This document shows, piece after piece, positions 1-10,352 of a stretch of 64,000 bases of DNA. Source of the stretch: Haemaphysalis longicornis. Its lineage: Eukaryota; Arthropoda; Arachnida; Ixodida; Ixodidae. A program made the translations under genes and the position numbers. The stretch spans positions 27,982,909 to 28,046,908 of the forward strand of contig CM023457.1 of NCBI GenBank assembly GCA_013339765.2, given 5' to 3'. Each line of letters opens with the position of its first letter. The first letter of the stretch is position 1. The notes beneath the pieces are model-generated. The model made no database searches, was not told the DNA's origin, and worked only from the letters and a program-made list of their open reading frames with translations.

Positions 1-1174
1 ATATAGTGTAGGGGGAGGGGTGCGGACTACGACTACGGACGTCAACGCGGGTGACATCGTGAGTTACTGAAATGCTCTGCATTTAAAATGGCGTTGGCGG
101 TGAAGATAGCTTACCGGGGAAATCGTATACGAAGGGCTGCGTTGTGGGAGGCATGCTTCCATGACGTTTCCCACCTAATCATGAGAAAACTTTGCAGTCG
201 AACTACCCACCTGCCTGCCAGACGGAGAAAGAAATCCTCAGTAGAGGATGGGAGATGAGAATCCTCGGTGCCGCAGTGAGGGTAGGATATTTAAGACGAG
301 CTGCGTAGGAGTGATGTTTTCTCCTTGGCGGCGCACGAAATTATAAAACGCGTGTTGAAAGAAGATTGAGCTAACAAACATTTCGCTTCATTCTCTTCTT
401 GGACTTCAAAAAAATGTTTTAAAAGCTAGCTCCGAGATTTGCATACGCCATTTTTTGTTTCCGCAGCTCGCGTTTCTCTTTCGCTCGCTACATCTTCGGT
501 GACGTAATGATCAAAGATCAAACGGAGTTCGGTGCTTGAAACCACGGAATGGTGGCGGTATGCTTCTTTCGCTGCGTGCGACCTGTGAATACTTTTGTAA
601 GGCGCACATCGTTTCATGTGCATTTGAGATCCCCGAAAGTTCGGTATTCAACCCGTAGAATCCCACCACCGCATAGCTCCGTTTTACGAAACTGCGGAGA
701 AGAAATTCGAAACTTAAGCGCACTTTGTCGAAGTTCAAGTTCGCGTATCCGGTGTGTTTATGCAAGAGCGCTTCCGCATAAGGTGCGGATGTCTTAAAGT
801 TCGATCGACATGTTCGTAGAAGGTAAATTTAGGTTGGAGAACGAGGATTAAATAAGCAGCCTCGGTCTTCTCGCGGCTTTTGGCGCAAAGGTCGGGCAGA
901 GCGAATACGCGGAAACCGTGCATATGTACGCTGGTAGGCGATAACACACGAACGTGCCACGCATTAACTCGCCTTTAGAGTTGCCACGGATCTAGGAGCG
1001 GAACCCTGTAGGGTTGACAACTAAGAAAAAAACGGGTGTGGCGCTTCACTAATTGGTGGGCTTGCGGTAATGGAATACTTTAGGTGGGAGCGCGTAGAAG
1101 GCGTGCTTGCGAGTTATTGGGTCAAGCAGTGCGATATGGGGAAGTGACAGAGACAATTACCGATTTTCTTTTGG

Positions 1175-1177
<3 letters not shown>
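1..1177. other. No recognisable feature
   Basis: Unique-looking sequence. ORFs on both strands are short, overlap each other and resemble no family I know. No repeat shared with the rest of the window was seen. Confidence 0.6.
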
Positions 1178-1246
<69 letters not shown>

Positions 1247-1265
1247 TATATATATATATATATAT
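1178..1265. repeat. (TA)n microsatellite
   Basis: About 88 bp of almost pure TA dinucleotides with two short interruptions. It lies just left of the large palindrome that begins near 1325. Confidence 0.95.
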
Positions 1266-1324
1266 CTTATCCTCTCTATATCTTCGCCTTCTCTGTCATT
1301 CCTCGCCTTCGGGCTTTTTGGCGG

Positions 1325-2340
1325 CGAAACTTTCGCATTTTGTGGTCTATTTTGTTTGACACCGGGAACGACGACGGTACTTACCCGTTTATTCTGCAAA
1401 AAAAATAAAAAGGATTTTCGCCCTATGGGAAAATGGCGGCCAATTTGGACCTGCAAGCTTATCTTGGGACGAGGCGCCACCTGGGATATGCAAAACGAAA
1501 CGCGCGATGGCGATTCACGTTAAACAGAAGCCAAATGAGGCAGCAGACGATCATAAAGCCTTTTTTGTCGATAGTTTATGACGGTCGGAAGATAGTTGTG
1601 GAAGAGCTCATACGAATCGATAATAAAGTATTCCTGTGGTTCGTCGTTGTCAATACCAGTCATTTGTTTTCAGGTAATCTGTCGTCTGCTGTGGCAGGTT
1701 ACCCCGCTTTCCGAATAAGGCTCACGATTTTTTGTTACGTTTGTTGCTTCTTTCGTCGTTTTACTTTTATTATTCTGTGGTTGCGTGTCTGTGCTCGTGA
1801 CATGGGGCTATGAGATCATTCACTGCGTGTGAATAGGCTGCCTTTTTGTGTACAGTAAATGATTTCAGGACGCCATGTCACAAGCACAGACATGTAGTCT
1901 ACAGAACAATAAACATAAGTAAAACGAGAATGAAGCAACCAACGTGAACAAAGAATCGTGGGCCTTATTTCGGAAAGTGGGGCGACCTGGCACTGCAGGC
2001 GACAGACGATCCGAAGCCAGATGACTGGTATTGACAACGAATCAACGATTATGATTCTTAGGAGCTCTTATCTGTGGCCATCCTAAACTATCGCCAAAAG
2101 AGGTTTTCTAATCGTCTGCTACCTCATTTGGCCCCTTCCTACCGTGGAGCGCCATCGCGCGTTTCGTTTTGTTTATCCCAGGTGGCGCCGTCGTTCCAGG
2201 ATAAGTTTTGCAGGTCCAAAAGGCCGCCACTTTCCCGAAGCCGAAAATCGTTCTTATTTGTTTTCAGAATAAACAGGTAAATACCGTCGTTGTTCCCGGT
2301 GTCAAACGAAATAGACCACAAAATGCGACCTTTGTGCAAA
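1325..2340. repeat. Imperfect palindrome of about 1 kb (foldback)
   Basis: The left arm (about 1325-1806) and right arm (about 1873-2340) are inverted copies of each other along their full length, around a short centre near 1840. Matching landmarks are CATTTTGTGGTCTATTT at 1338 against its complement near 2318, the GTTGTCAATACCAGTCAT block at 1647 against its complement near 2023, and the TGTCTGTGCTCGTGACATGG block at 1787 against its complement near 1874. The arms differ by scattered substitutions and small indels, so the structure is not recent. No transposase-like ORF lies inside; the ORFs in the two arms are shadows of each other. It could be a foldback transposon or an old inverted duplication. 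I could not find a target-site duplication, and the left end runs close to the TA microsatellite. Confidence 0.8.
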
Positions 2341-2798
2341 GTTTGAAAGCCGCAGTTCGCTTGGGGGAAATTTGTTTTTTTTTAAATGTTCCATTTATCG
2401 ATGTAACACCCTGTGTGTGAGTGTGTGCGCCTTTTTTCGTGTAATAAACTTTTTTTGTGTATTGTCGCAGGCTCTCGAAAAGCTTCAAAAAATTTATTTC
2501 GATGACTATTAGCTGGGTGGTGCCACGCTGCGGCGGAGCGACGAACCTCCGTATCAGTGTGCTGCTTTGTAATTTCGTAGCCGCAGTTGCGCATCTGCGC
2601 ACAACTGAGGCATTCTTCTTGCAGGAGGTTTTGTATTGTGCGCTCATGAATGCAGTCGAAGGCATGGAGAAAGTGTTCCTTCCTTTTATTGTTTCCGAAA
2701 CGGGATGAGAGACTAGTAGATGGTTCCTAAATCACGGCGTTGCTCATCACTCTTTGCCGGGCCATCTCTTCTCCGTACACTTTTTTTTTTGCATTCCC
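2341..2798. other. No recognisable feature
   Basis: Short overlapping ORFs without family resemblance. A T tract at 2781-2790 precedes the SINE target site. Confidence 0.55.
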
Positions 2799-2809
2799 GG
2801 TTGTCACGT

Positions 2810-3068
2810 ACCCGCCGCGGTGGCTGGTGGCTCAGTGGCAAAGGCGTTGCGCTTTCGAGATCGCGGTCGCGGTCGCGGGTTCGATTCCCGGCCGCGGCGG
2901 CCGCTTTTCTGATGGAGGCGAAAAGCAAAAACGCCCGTGTGTACGAGATTTCGGCGCACGATAAAGATCCCCAGGTGGTCAAAATTAATCCGGAGCCCTC
3001 TACTACGACGCGCCTCATCGCCTGCGTTGCGTCGGCGCGTTGAACCCTACAATCAATCAATCAATCCT
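2810..3068 (+). mobile_element. Full-length tRNA-derived SINE (Ruka-like) with 11-bp target-site duplication
   Basis: The copy starts with CCCGCCGCGGTGGC and carries a tRNA-like RNA polymerase III promoter: an A-box-like TGGCTCAGTGGCA at about 2828 and a B box GGTTCGATTCC at 2879. The SINE body follows (GATGGAGGCGAAAAGC, then TTAATCCGGAGCCCTC, then CTCATCGCCTGCG) and it ends in AATCAATCAATCAATC. GGTTGTCACGT flanks it at 2799-2809 and 3069-3079, an exact 11-bp target-site duplication, so both ends are defined. The head has a small internal duplication (GGTGGCTGGTGGC). SINEs of this kind do not encode protein and move using LINE enzymes; the ORFs crossing this span are incidental. Confidence 0.93.
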
Positions 3069-3079
3069 GGTTGTCACGT

Positions 3080-3834
3080 GACTTAATCCTTAGCGTCTTT
3101 CTCCGCAACGATTCCTACGCGCTTGGAGCTTTCCAAAAGAAACATGAAAGCTTCACACATTGCGAATGTCAGTATCGCTTTCCCCTTTGTCATTTACAAA
3201 CCAACGCGGCAATTGGTGAAGGGTTGTTTAATTCTTAATTTCTCTTCGCTTGTTTCGGTGTAGTCGCTGCCTAATGTGACGACTGGCGCCTGACTTTAAA
3301 GTGGCTGTAAACAGGTCAGGTCAGCCGGAAAGCGAGAGAAACACATCCGCGAATGGAAACGAACCAGGCGCAAACACAAACCGTCGCCCTAAATGTCCGA
3401 CAACTGCGATTCTCGGCGCCAGACGCGAGGTCTAGCGGACATTTACGGGAAAGTTCACGCACGCTGCCTTTCTGCGATTCGCGAAAAGCGTGCCACGCGC
3501 CAGTTCGAGAGGGAAGAAGGAATATTTGCTTATTTGCGCGTCCGTTACAATCTCCGATTCCCGTACGTCGGGCTCGCAGATTTCGCAACTGTTCGGCGCT
3601 ACTCGCACATCGCATCTCGTGGTGGATGGGGTCTTCTATTGTAGGGATGACTGGCAGCGTCCGAATCAACTCGTCCTCTCGTGACCCCCAATGAGACACG
3701 AAAGAAAGAATGGACGGAAAATTCCTCCCGAGGATAGCTCAAATGCCGCAAAGAGTATTTACTGTGAGTGATCTTTTTTGTTTGTCTCTTTTGGAATTGA
3801 CCGAATACTTATGTGCCGCCGACAGGCGTTAGTT
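3080..3834. other. No recognisable feature
   Basis: Overlapping ORFs of 64-127 codons at 3316-3699 occur on both strands, but none resembles a known protein and there are no convincing splice sites. Treated as non-coding. Confidence 0.5.
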
Positions 3835-3965
3835 TATTACCTGATGGAGGCGAAAGGCGAAGACTTCCGTGTGTCGAGATTTCCGTGCACGTGAAATACC
3901 CAGGGTGGTCAGAACTTATTCAAAGCCCTCCACTACGGTGTAGTCGTAGCGTCGGCGCGTTATGC
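3835..3965 (+). mobile_element. Degenerate SINE relic (Ruka-like body only)
   Basis: CTGATGGAGGCGAAAGGCGA, then CGAGATTTCCGTGCACGTG, AGCCCTCCACTACGG and CGTCGGCGCGTTA follow the SINE body in order, with many substitutions and a deletion. The tRNA-like head and the CAAT tail are missing. No target-site duplication is visible. Confidence 0.75.
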
Positions 3966-5039
3966 CACCACAACTTGAATTTTTTTTTGTTTATTGCCGG
4001 CAGTGTGACCTACCGCACGTCTTTATCCGGAGAACATCGTTTTTGCCCGCTCGTTTTCCGAGCATGAGAGAGACGGCACTTTGAAATTGCGACTGCAGGC
4101 ACTTTTGACTATTCCAGTTGAATGGAACGTCGCGCTTTTTATTATTTGAACTATTATGATTCCTACGGGCATGTTCTGGACATTGCCGCGCATGCGCAGT
4201 TGGATCGTCCTGTCGTATGCGCCAGTTAAATCGGCGCTAGCACAGCATAACGATTAGGTGTTATAAGTTCTTTTTAGCGGGGAACATTTCGGTTCAAAAT
4301 ATGCCTTTTACAGTGCGAGTTAACGACGCTACGCCGCAGCCGCATACGCGAACGGTATCGGCGTGTTGGGGATAAACTACAAATAGACGTTTTTTTTAGC
4401 TTATAATTGAAGGCTGCTTCTAACGTGTACCGCCTGGCAATGTCTTGGACGCACTGCGGCGCCCGAACAGTTCTGCGGTTACATAATGTTGTGTTAGAAC
4501 AAAGGTTACAGCCGGGTTCCACGCCCACACGCTCCCCATTCGAACCCCCCGAAAACACCAATGACGGCGACAACAATAAATACAACAAAAGGTACATTTT
4601 ACACACGGAACATAATTCTAAACGGCTCGGTCTCGTAATAATGAAATCTTTCTCGGTTGAGCTATCGTTTACTGTTAAGCTCACTTTGTTGACCGAAGAG
4701 CCTCGTTATGTGGTTTGGTCGTGTTTAGCATTTTAATAACGGCGTTAAAAACTTAAACTTAGAGTAACCGGGAAATATTTCTGCATGGAAATTAACGAGG
4801 TAAGAAGTCTTCGTGTTTTGACTGCGATGTAACATAGATATAAATTCTGCATTACTGCGTCCTCTGCCGCCGATATAATGCCTAGGACGTCACGACGCCT
4901 CACGAAATCTTGCGGAAGGTTGTAGCGTAAACATAATTGTACTTTTTTTAGCTAGGTCAATCATATGCTTCTTGCACATTTTTAGTGTAAGGTGTTTTTT
5001 TTTTATATTTATTAATTCATGCAATTCAAAAAGTTTGCA
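3966..5039. other. No recognisable feature
   Basis: AT-rich intergenic sequence with T tracts. No element shared with the rest of the window was seen. Confidence 0.55.
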
Positions 5040-5162
5040 AACTGCGATTTTTGATGCGTAAGTGTGCTTTGCCGAGTATACCTCACAGCACCAACCGTGT
5101 AATACCCTGCGTCCGCAAAATAAATAAATAAATAAATAAATATAAATAAATAAATAAATAAA

Positions 5163-5211
<49 letters not shown>

Positions 5212-5330
5212 AAATAAAAATAAATAACTTATAAATAAACCGTTACTAGTAAATAGGGTATAAATAAATAAAAATAAATAAAAATGTAAAATAAGAAATA
5301 AAAAATAAAAAAATAAAAAATAAAAAAATT
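5040..5330 (+). repeat. (AAAT)n array, possible LINE 3' tail
   Basis: TAAATAAATAAA units run from about 5118 to 5330 and decay into A-rich sequence. The text just upstream (CCCTGCGTCCGCAAAATAAAT) resembles the end of a non-LTR retrotransposon 3' UTR running into its tail. That reading is inference; the array itself is plain. Confidence 0.8.
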
Positions 5331-5394
5331 GCTAACTACTGGTCTAAAAAAAAATAACGGAAAAAACCGTAAAAAAGTTGACAAAAAAAAAGCG

Positions 5395-5790
5395 AAAATA
5401 AAAGTGCGTCCGAACGCAAAAAAAAATTTACCGTCCAAAGACTCACAGCGCAAACGAAAAGTGCCGAAAACATGCGATGATTTTTCGCGCACCGTCCAAA
5501 GACTCACAGCGCAAACGAACCGACCCATGCGATGATTTTTCGCGCACTAAGTAAAACGCTTCTACGAGCGATCTGAATGCATACCGATACGTGGTTCATG
5601 AGATAAGGTATACTCTTGGACTACTTTATGATCGATGCTTGTGTTGTCTTCTCTAAGCCGTTCCACGCAAGCGCCGTGTTAGAGATCTTATCAGAGCTTT
5701 TCGGTCGACCAACCGCTCTGTAGGGGATCTTATCAGAGCTTTTCGGTCGATGCATTAGTTCTTTGACAGGACGCCATCGGTTCTACTAAG
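5395..5790 (-). repeat. Dispersed repeat, copy 1 of 3 (relatives at 44.0 and 59.3 kb)
   Basis: Read on the minus strand, this block matches the plus-strand copies at 44020-44600 and 59340-59830. Shared landmarks on the plus strand here are GAGCTTTTCGGTCGACCAACC at 5696 and a CATGCGATGATTTTTCGCGCAC region. That second region is duplicated locally, at about 5415-5500 and 5490-5548, as is TCTTATCAGAGCTTTTCGGT (5686 and 5728). No ORF and no terminal repeats were identified; probably a non-autonomous transposon. Confidence 0.65.
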
Positions 5791-5794
5791 AAAG

Positions 5795-5842
5795 CTTCCG
5801 CTTTAAAAGCACCACTCACGAGTGGTGCTTTTAAAGCGGAAG
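5795..5842. repeat. Perfect 23-bp inverted repeat with 2-base loop
   Basis: CTTCCGCTTTAAAAGCACCA and three further bases at 5795-5817 are repeated exactly in inverse at 5820-5842. It abuts the dispersed repeat at 5395-5790. A related AAAGCTTTTAAAGCGAAAG occurs in the 44.0-kb copy, so the hairpin may be part of that family. Confidence 0.9.
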
Positions 5843-6415
5843 GTTTAGAAGCAGCTGCACGCAAACTCATAACTGGCAAAGTTAACACAGTTAGTCGTTA
5901 TAATAAAGGCGATTGGTCGAAGAAGAAAATCCTGAAATGAAGAGAAACACTCTGGAAATGCTTACACAATGGTCGACAATTTTGGGAATTTGTGTACACT
6001 TTTTGTTTTCTTTTTTGTGGCTAACGACGGCGTACCAAAAGTCACGACTTTCACGAAAAGGCTTGTACGCTGGGCACGTCGTCCGCAGTGTTTTTATCGC
6101 GTCGTCTCCACGTGAGCCTCTTCGCTAGCCAGGTTGTCGGCTACAGGCGCTCGAAATTGAAGCCGAGTTCAAGGGACCACCACCCTTGGTCGAGGGCCTT
6201 TTCGCGAGGGGTCGTGATGTTTTGTACGTGACTGGCTTTCGACTCCGAGCGGGCGTTATACTTCGCCGCATCCGCACATTCGGGAGCAACATCTGTGTTA
6301 CAAGACAGTTGCCCAACTGGGTTTTCGGTCTAGCTCGCAGAAGGAGTCCTCGTTGGTAACGTTAGCCGCCGAAAACGGGGAATGGGGGAGGTTTCACTTC
6401 GTGCTGAAACGTTTT
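5843..6415. other. No recognisable feature
   Basis: No repeat or credible gene seen. Confidence 0.5.
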
Positions 6416-6419
6416 GCAC

Positions 6420-6560
6420 TTGTGTTTATTTATTTATTTAAGGAAATACTGCGGACGGTTTTTCACCATCCTAGCAGGAGAGGGTTACATCAGGTTCTTA
6501 ACACAGAGGTCAAAACTAGAAGACGTCGGAGCATGCACGCAGTCGGAAGGCAGTGAATTC
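6420..6560 (-). mobile_element. Possible LINE 3' end (minus), AAAT tail
   Basis: Read on the minus strand, the block ends ...CCGCAGTATTTCCTTAAATAAATAAATAAA, a form typical of arthropod CR1/L2-like 3' ends with a short AAAT tail. There is no coding remnant and the 5' limit is unclear. This is family-pattern inference only. Confidence 0.35.
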
Positions 6561-6777
6561 CAGTCGTCAACGGTTCGTCCAAAAAAGAGAGTACTTGAAC
6601 GTGTTATTTTTAGGAGCATATATCAAACGGGCTGAAATTTCTTATTTAAAAAGGTAATCTTTGCCAGCGCCCAACTGGCTTACTCAATCCACCAAGTTCG
6701 CAGCAACGGTGCTTGGACGTATGAGTAGCAATTAAAAAAAAAAAAAGGTTCCGTGCTAAAAAAAAGTCACGCACCCG

Positions 6778-6890
6778 TCCGTCTAACGACGACGATGGTT
6801 GAACGCGAAGCTTACTCATGGTGGAATCTTTGGTTGGCCAATCCCACACTGCGAGTATGTCTACTCTGGAGGTACGCACCACTTTTCTGG
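6778..6890 (+). repeat. Direct repeat, copy A (partner at 10243-10352)
   Basis: Contains GACGACGATGGTTGAACGCG, CTTTGGTTGGCCAA and CCACACTGCGAGTATGT in the same order as the partner 3.5 kb downstream. Non-coding; class unknown. Confidence 0.8.
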
Positions 6891-7860
6891 AATACCCACA
6901 ACAACTCTAGGGTGTGCACTCCGTAGGCCTAACGTTTGGGTTTAGCTGCTGCTTGGCATTCAGCGAGCACTGTCTTGAGTGGGTGCCGGTATGAGGTGTT
7001 AAACCCCTAGGTGTGACGTTGGGCCTAACGTTAGGCCTAACGCAGAGCAACGCCGTTCTCATACTACGCCGGCCTGTGTGTAACGGCTGTCGATATTCAT
7101 CTTACAACATGACGTAAGGACTATTTGCGTCGCCATGTCGCACGCCTGTGTCACCTCCTCACCTTTGCAGCACATGAACCTTTAGTGAAGGCGTAACGGA
7201 GCTGTCGCCAAGCTTCGCAGGGAAGCGTTTTATTTTTTACACACTTCACCCACGATCATTCATAATCATCGTTAGAAAAAGTTGGCTCTTCTAGAGGGTG
7301 TATTCGCGTCACAGACGCCATCAGTGAGAACACTAAAGTTTCGCTTTAATAAAACGGGGTGAATTTGTCCCGAAGGTGCGTCGTGCCCTGGGTGTACGGG
7401 GATATTTGTGTCCTCAACCTGACACTTACTGGCTTCGACGTCGTGGGATTGGGGATAGGGGAGAGGTTATGCCTGGTACGCCAGTGGTATCCGGGCGGGG
7501 AAGCTCTTGAGGCGAATATTCCAACCACATTTGCGTGCTTATGAATTGCACCAAACGCATGGATGAACGGGCTGTCCGTTTTTGTTGAACAAGCAACACC
7601 TAGAAGAGAAACAAAATGGCCACCGCCATCCAATTTAGAGCCAGTGACTTAGTCTGCATAGGGAGAGAGTGAAAGGAACAGGCGCTATCCTTGCACCAAT
7701 CACTTCGGCCCCGTCACCGAGCGTGTCAATTTCCGCGCAAGCTCTTCGTTGCTGAGGCGTCCCGTCGTCCGATCGTTTTAATGGCGAAGCTGTTTAGGAA
7801 TTCGTTGATTCCGGCGTTACACATATCTCAGTATAAGAAAAATAAATTACCGTCACCCGC
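6891..7860. other. No gene; AGGCCTAACG-rich patch
   Basis: At 7017-7042 the decamer-like text GGGCCTAACGTTAGGCCTAA repeats on itself; a similar TGACGTTAGGCCTAAGGC lies at 14971. The rest is unique-looking, with short overlapping ORFs only. Confidence 0.5.
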
Positions 7861-8240
7861 AGGATTCGAACTTGTGTCGTGTTACCCACTCGGCCACCAC
7901 CGAGATTTGTTCCCGAGAGTCAAACGGCTTACTCACTCGGCTGCGACTGTGCGGAAAGGAATCACGTCACCTGCTCGACACAGAACACGTGATAGGGTGC
8001 ACGTTGCGCCTGCGGGCGCCTAGTTTAAGTGTGCGCGTTCCGCTCGTTCGGCCTGCTTCTTCCATTTGCTTCTTCTTCGTCGTTATAGCAACAAGGATAG
8101 AATAAAGGTCGTTGTGGCAGCGAAGAAGAAGCAAATCGGCTGCAATCGGGGACTTAAACCGTCGTGATGGTCGTGAAGGTTGCGTACAGCCTCGCTACCT
8201 TCAAGTGTTACGCTAATGTGAGCTTCCTTCATTTTTGTAA
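7861..8240 (-). mobile_element. tRNA-derived dispersed repeat, copy 1 (inverted partner at 33270-33650)
   Basis: Read on the minus strand, the block contains a GCCGAGTGAGTAAGCC A-box-like stretch (7920-7945) and, about 65 bases on, AGTTCGAATCC, a B-box-like stretch (7864-7876). The spacing suits a tRNA-Ser/Leu-type head. Upstream on that strand is a body with GTTGTGGCAGCGAAGAAG complement text and a conserved AACCTTCACGACC segment, shared with the inverted partner at 33.3 kb. A local foldback occurs at 8040-8135 (ATTTGCTTCTTCTTCG against CGAAGAAGAAGCAAAT). Likely a second SINE-type family. Exact ends and a target-site duplication were not found. Confidence 0.55.
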
Positions 8241-8598
8241 AAAAAAAGCTCCAAGAGCGCGAGCTGTGGTGTGACGCGCACGCACCGTGCCATATGCGAG
8301 TGACATTACGACCCGTTATGACATTTTGCGGCGTAGAAAAGGCCCGGCAGCGGCGCCAGGTGTAATTTATCTTCTGCCGGAAGGTCAAGCCGGGGAAGGC
8401 GAGTAGCTGGTGGGTAGCAGACCTCGCCGAGCTTGGCTCGCTTGGGCTGCGTTGCTCGTCGCCGCAGTGCTCGGTGTGACGGCTGCGCTCATCTAATCGA
8501 CGACAATTGGTTTATTGCCGGCTCAACGACAAGAGTTGACACGGCTTGGTGGCATGGGCTTATGCTACATCTTTTTGCGTGCGTGCGGGCATACATAT
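8241..8598. other. No recognisable feature
   Basis: Moderately GC-rich, with no repeat or gene identified. Confidence 0.5.
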
Positions 8599-8750
8599 AA
8601 AACTTCGAACAAGGTAACGACCTAGAGACCACTTTTGTTGCCAACGTTTCAGCAAGGGATTTGCCTTCGCCAGGCAGGTAGACCTGACGAAGGCAAGTCT
8701 CTTGCTGAACCGTTGGCAACAATCGTGGTCGCTTCTTTGTTCGAAGTTTT
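8599..8750. repeat. Foldback element with arms of about 65 bp
   Basis: Left arm 8599-8669 (AAAACTTCGAACAA ... TTGTTGCCAACG ... TTGCCTTCG) pairs with right arm 8688-8750 (CGAAGGCAA ... CGTTGGCAACAA ... TTGTTCGAAGTTTT) around an 18-base loop. The arms differ by a few substitutions and an insertion in the left arm. A right-arm-only relative lies at 35171-35232, so this is a family and not a local accident. Confidence 0.85.
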
Positions 8751-8789
8751 CTTTTCTTGTGATCCCTACCATATTCCAAGTTTTATTGC

Positions 8790-8792
<3 letters not shown>

Positions 8793-8842
<50 letters not shown>
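8793..8842. repeat. (TA)n microsatellite
   Basis: Uninterrupted TA dinucleotides directly abutting the LTR-like element at 8843. Confidence 0.95.
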
Positions 8843-8845
<3 letters not shown>

Positions 8846-9670
8846 CGCGAAGAGGAGATCCCTTGATGTTTTCTGATTGTTTTTTAGTTCTGTGCGCCCG
8901 CCGGGGCTCTTCCTCCCAAGTGTGTGTGTAAAAGCGCTTCGGACGCGGCTGGGCCCTGGCCCTTTTTTCTGAGAAACGGCTTCGGCGCGTGTGTCTGCCC
9001 GTCGGCCGACCGGGAGACGACGGCTGTTGGGGGAAGCGAACCCTCGCCTCGGCTTGTATTGCGCCGCGGCGTTCCATTCCCCATGTGGCGTGTGCGCTGC
9101 TCGCCTTCGGGCCGCTGTGTACTTCCGACGACCTTCCCTTTTCCTCTGGTTACTTTAGTGCGTTTTGTCTAACTACTTGCTCTACGCCCGTAATTCTCCA
9201 TGCGCGCGTCTTCGAGTTTGAACTTGTGTCTTCTGTGTGTGATCTTTTCCTTTTCACTTTGGCGGGGACATGTCTGATTGGAGCTTAGAAGCGTCTTCCT
9301 GATTGGCTGCGGGTGTGCCTTAGCCTTTGTCCGCACACGCTAGGATGCGCTTTTTCCCCCAATGCGTCCCCCCAAAGCAAATATAACGCGGCCCCTCTGG
9401 CGATTGAGAGGGCGGCCTGCACCAGCTCACGTCAGAAACTCTGCCGCCCGTCGACGTGCCCTCCCGCCGGGAGCCCTTCGTCCGCCAGCTATGTCCCGCT
9501 AAGTACTCTGAATCTATTGACTGTCTTTTCATCTATGTAATAAGTGTAATTGTTTCAAGTTTGTATGTGCCAAATGTCATCAATGTCATCTGTAAAGTAA
9601 ACAAGTTAACCTTAAAACTTCTTCGACGTCTCGACTTTTTCCTTCCGATCTTCATGCTACAGTAGCGGCA
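8843..9670 (+). mobile_element. LTR-like dispersed repeat, copy 1 (partner at 24408-25090, minus)
   Basis: A block of about 0.8 kb whose part from about 8940 to 9671 is matched on the opposite strand at 24408-25090. Matching marks are TTTTTCTGAGAAA, GCGGCGTTCC, GTGTGCGCTG, GGACATG then TCTGATTGG, CAGAAACTCTGCCGCCCGTCG, AAACTTCTTC and CATGCTAC then GTAGCGGCAG. It could run TG (8843) to CA (9670), with a TATA-like AAATATAACG at 9378, so a solo LTR is plausible. No protein-coding retrotransposon domain lies beside either copy. I could not confirm a target-site duplication: the left flank is TA repeat and the 5' part is not clearly shared. The ORFs crossing it have no family resemblance. Confidence 0.5.
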
Positions 9671-9692
9671 GTATGAACCAAAATACTACGTT

Positions 9693-9695
<3 letters not shown>

Positions 9696-9738
<43 letters not shown>

Positions 9739-9771
9739 TATATAGAGAGAGAGAGAGGAGAGAGAGAGAGC
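9696..9771. repeat. (TA)n plus (GA)n microsatellite
   Basis: TA units to about 9743, then GA units to 9771; compound and uninterrupted apart from single-base changes. Confidence 0.95.
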
Positions 9772-10242
9772 GCGTTTTTGTGTGCGTCTGGGACCGTACT
9801 CCTTGCGCCATATAAATTCAACCACTGCAGGGAGACCGTCAATATACAGAATGGTTGTTTGTGACGCGCACGGGGTTTATACTTACATAAGTCACGCTGT
9901 CTATTGTCTGATTCCCACACACTGAAAGTGGGCGTAAGGTTCGGGAAAATGCCGGCGGCTGACGACCACTTTCCAATTTGCATTGTTCGGCACGCGAAAA
10001 AGAAAGAAAGAAAACTCGTTGCGAACTACGTGCAACTTTGAAAGTTGAAACCTGTCTTCTTTTATTTTTTTTTCTCTCTGCTTTTCTCACGCTCAGATGT
10101 TTATGAATGATAGTTCGGGTTGCGTTGCAGTTCCGGTAATAAGAATGGTTCAGCGGCAGTTTTCGGTATAGGACTTCGAAAATCCATTTAGGCACTCGGG
10201 TTTCAAGGCGCTACTGCTTGGCAAAAGAGGGCAAAATAATGC
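9772..10242. other. No recognisable feature
   Basis: No repeat or credible gene seen. Confidence 0.5.
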
Positions 10243-10352
10243 TACCCTCCGTGTAACCACGACGATGGTTGAACGCGGAGCTTTCTCGTGATGGATTCTT
10301 TGGTTGGCCAACCCCACACTGCGAGTATGTGCGACTCTGAAGGAACGCCGCA
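10243..10352 (+). repeat. Direct repeat, copy B (partner at 6778-6890)
   Basis: GACGATGGTTGAACGCGGAGC, TTCTTTGGTTGGCCAA and CCACACTGCGAGTATGTG match the upstream copy in order and orientation. Just to its right, a short internal repeat (GAAGGCATGCCGAAGGCACG) is seen. Confidence 0.8.

Noticed and set aside
2713..3060. ORFs of 107-115 codons
   Set aside because: They are translations of the SINE copy at 2810-3068.
7017..7042. Telomere-like AGGCCTAACG repeat
   Set aside because: Too short and not TTAGG; no array.
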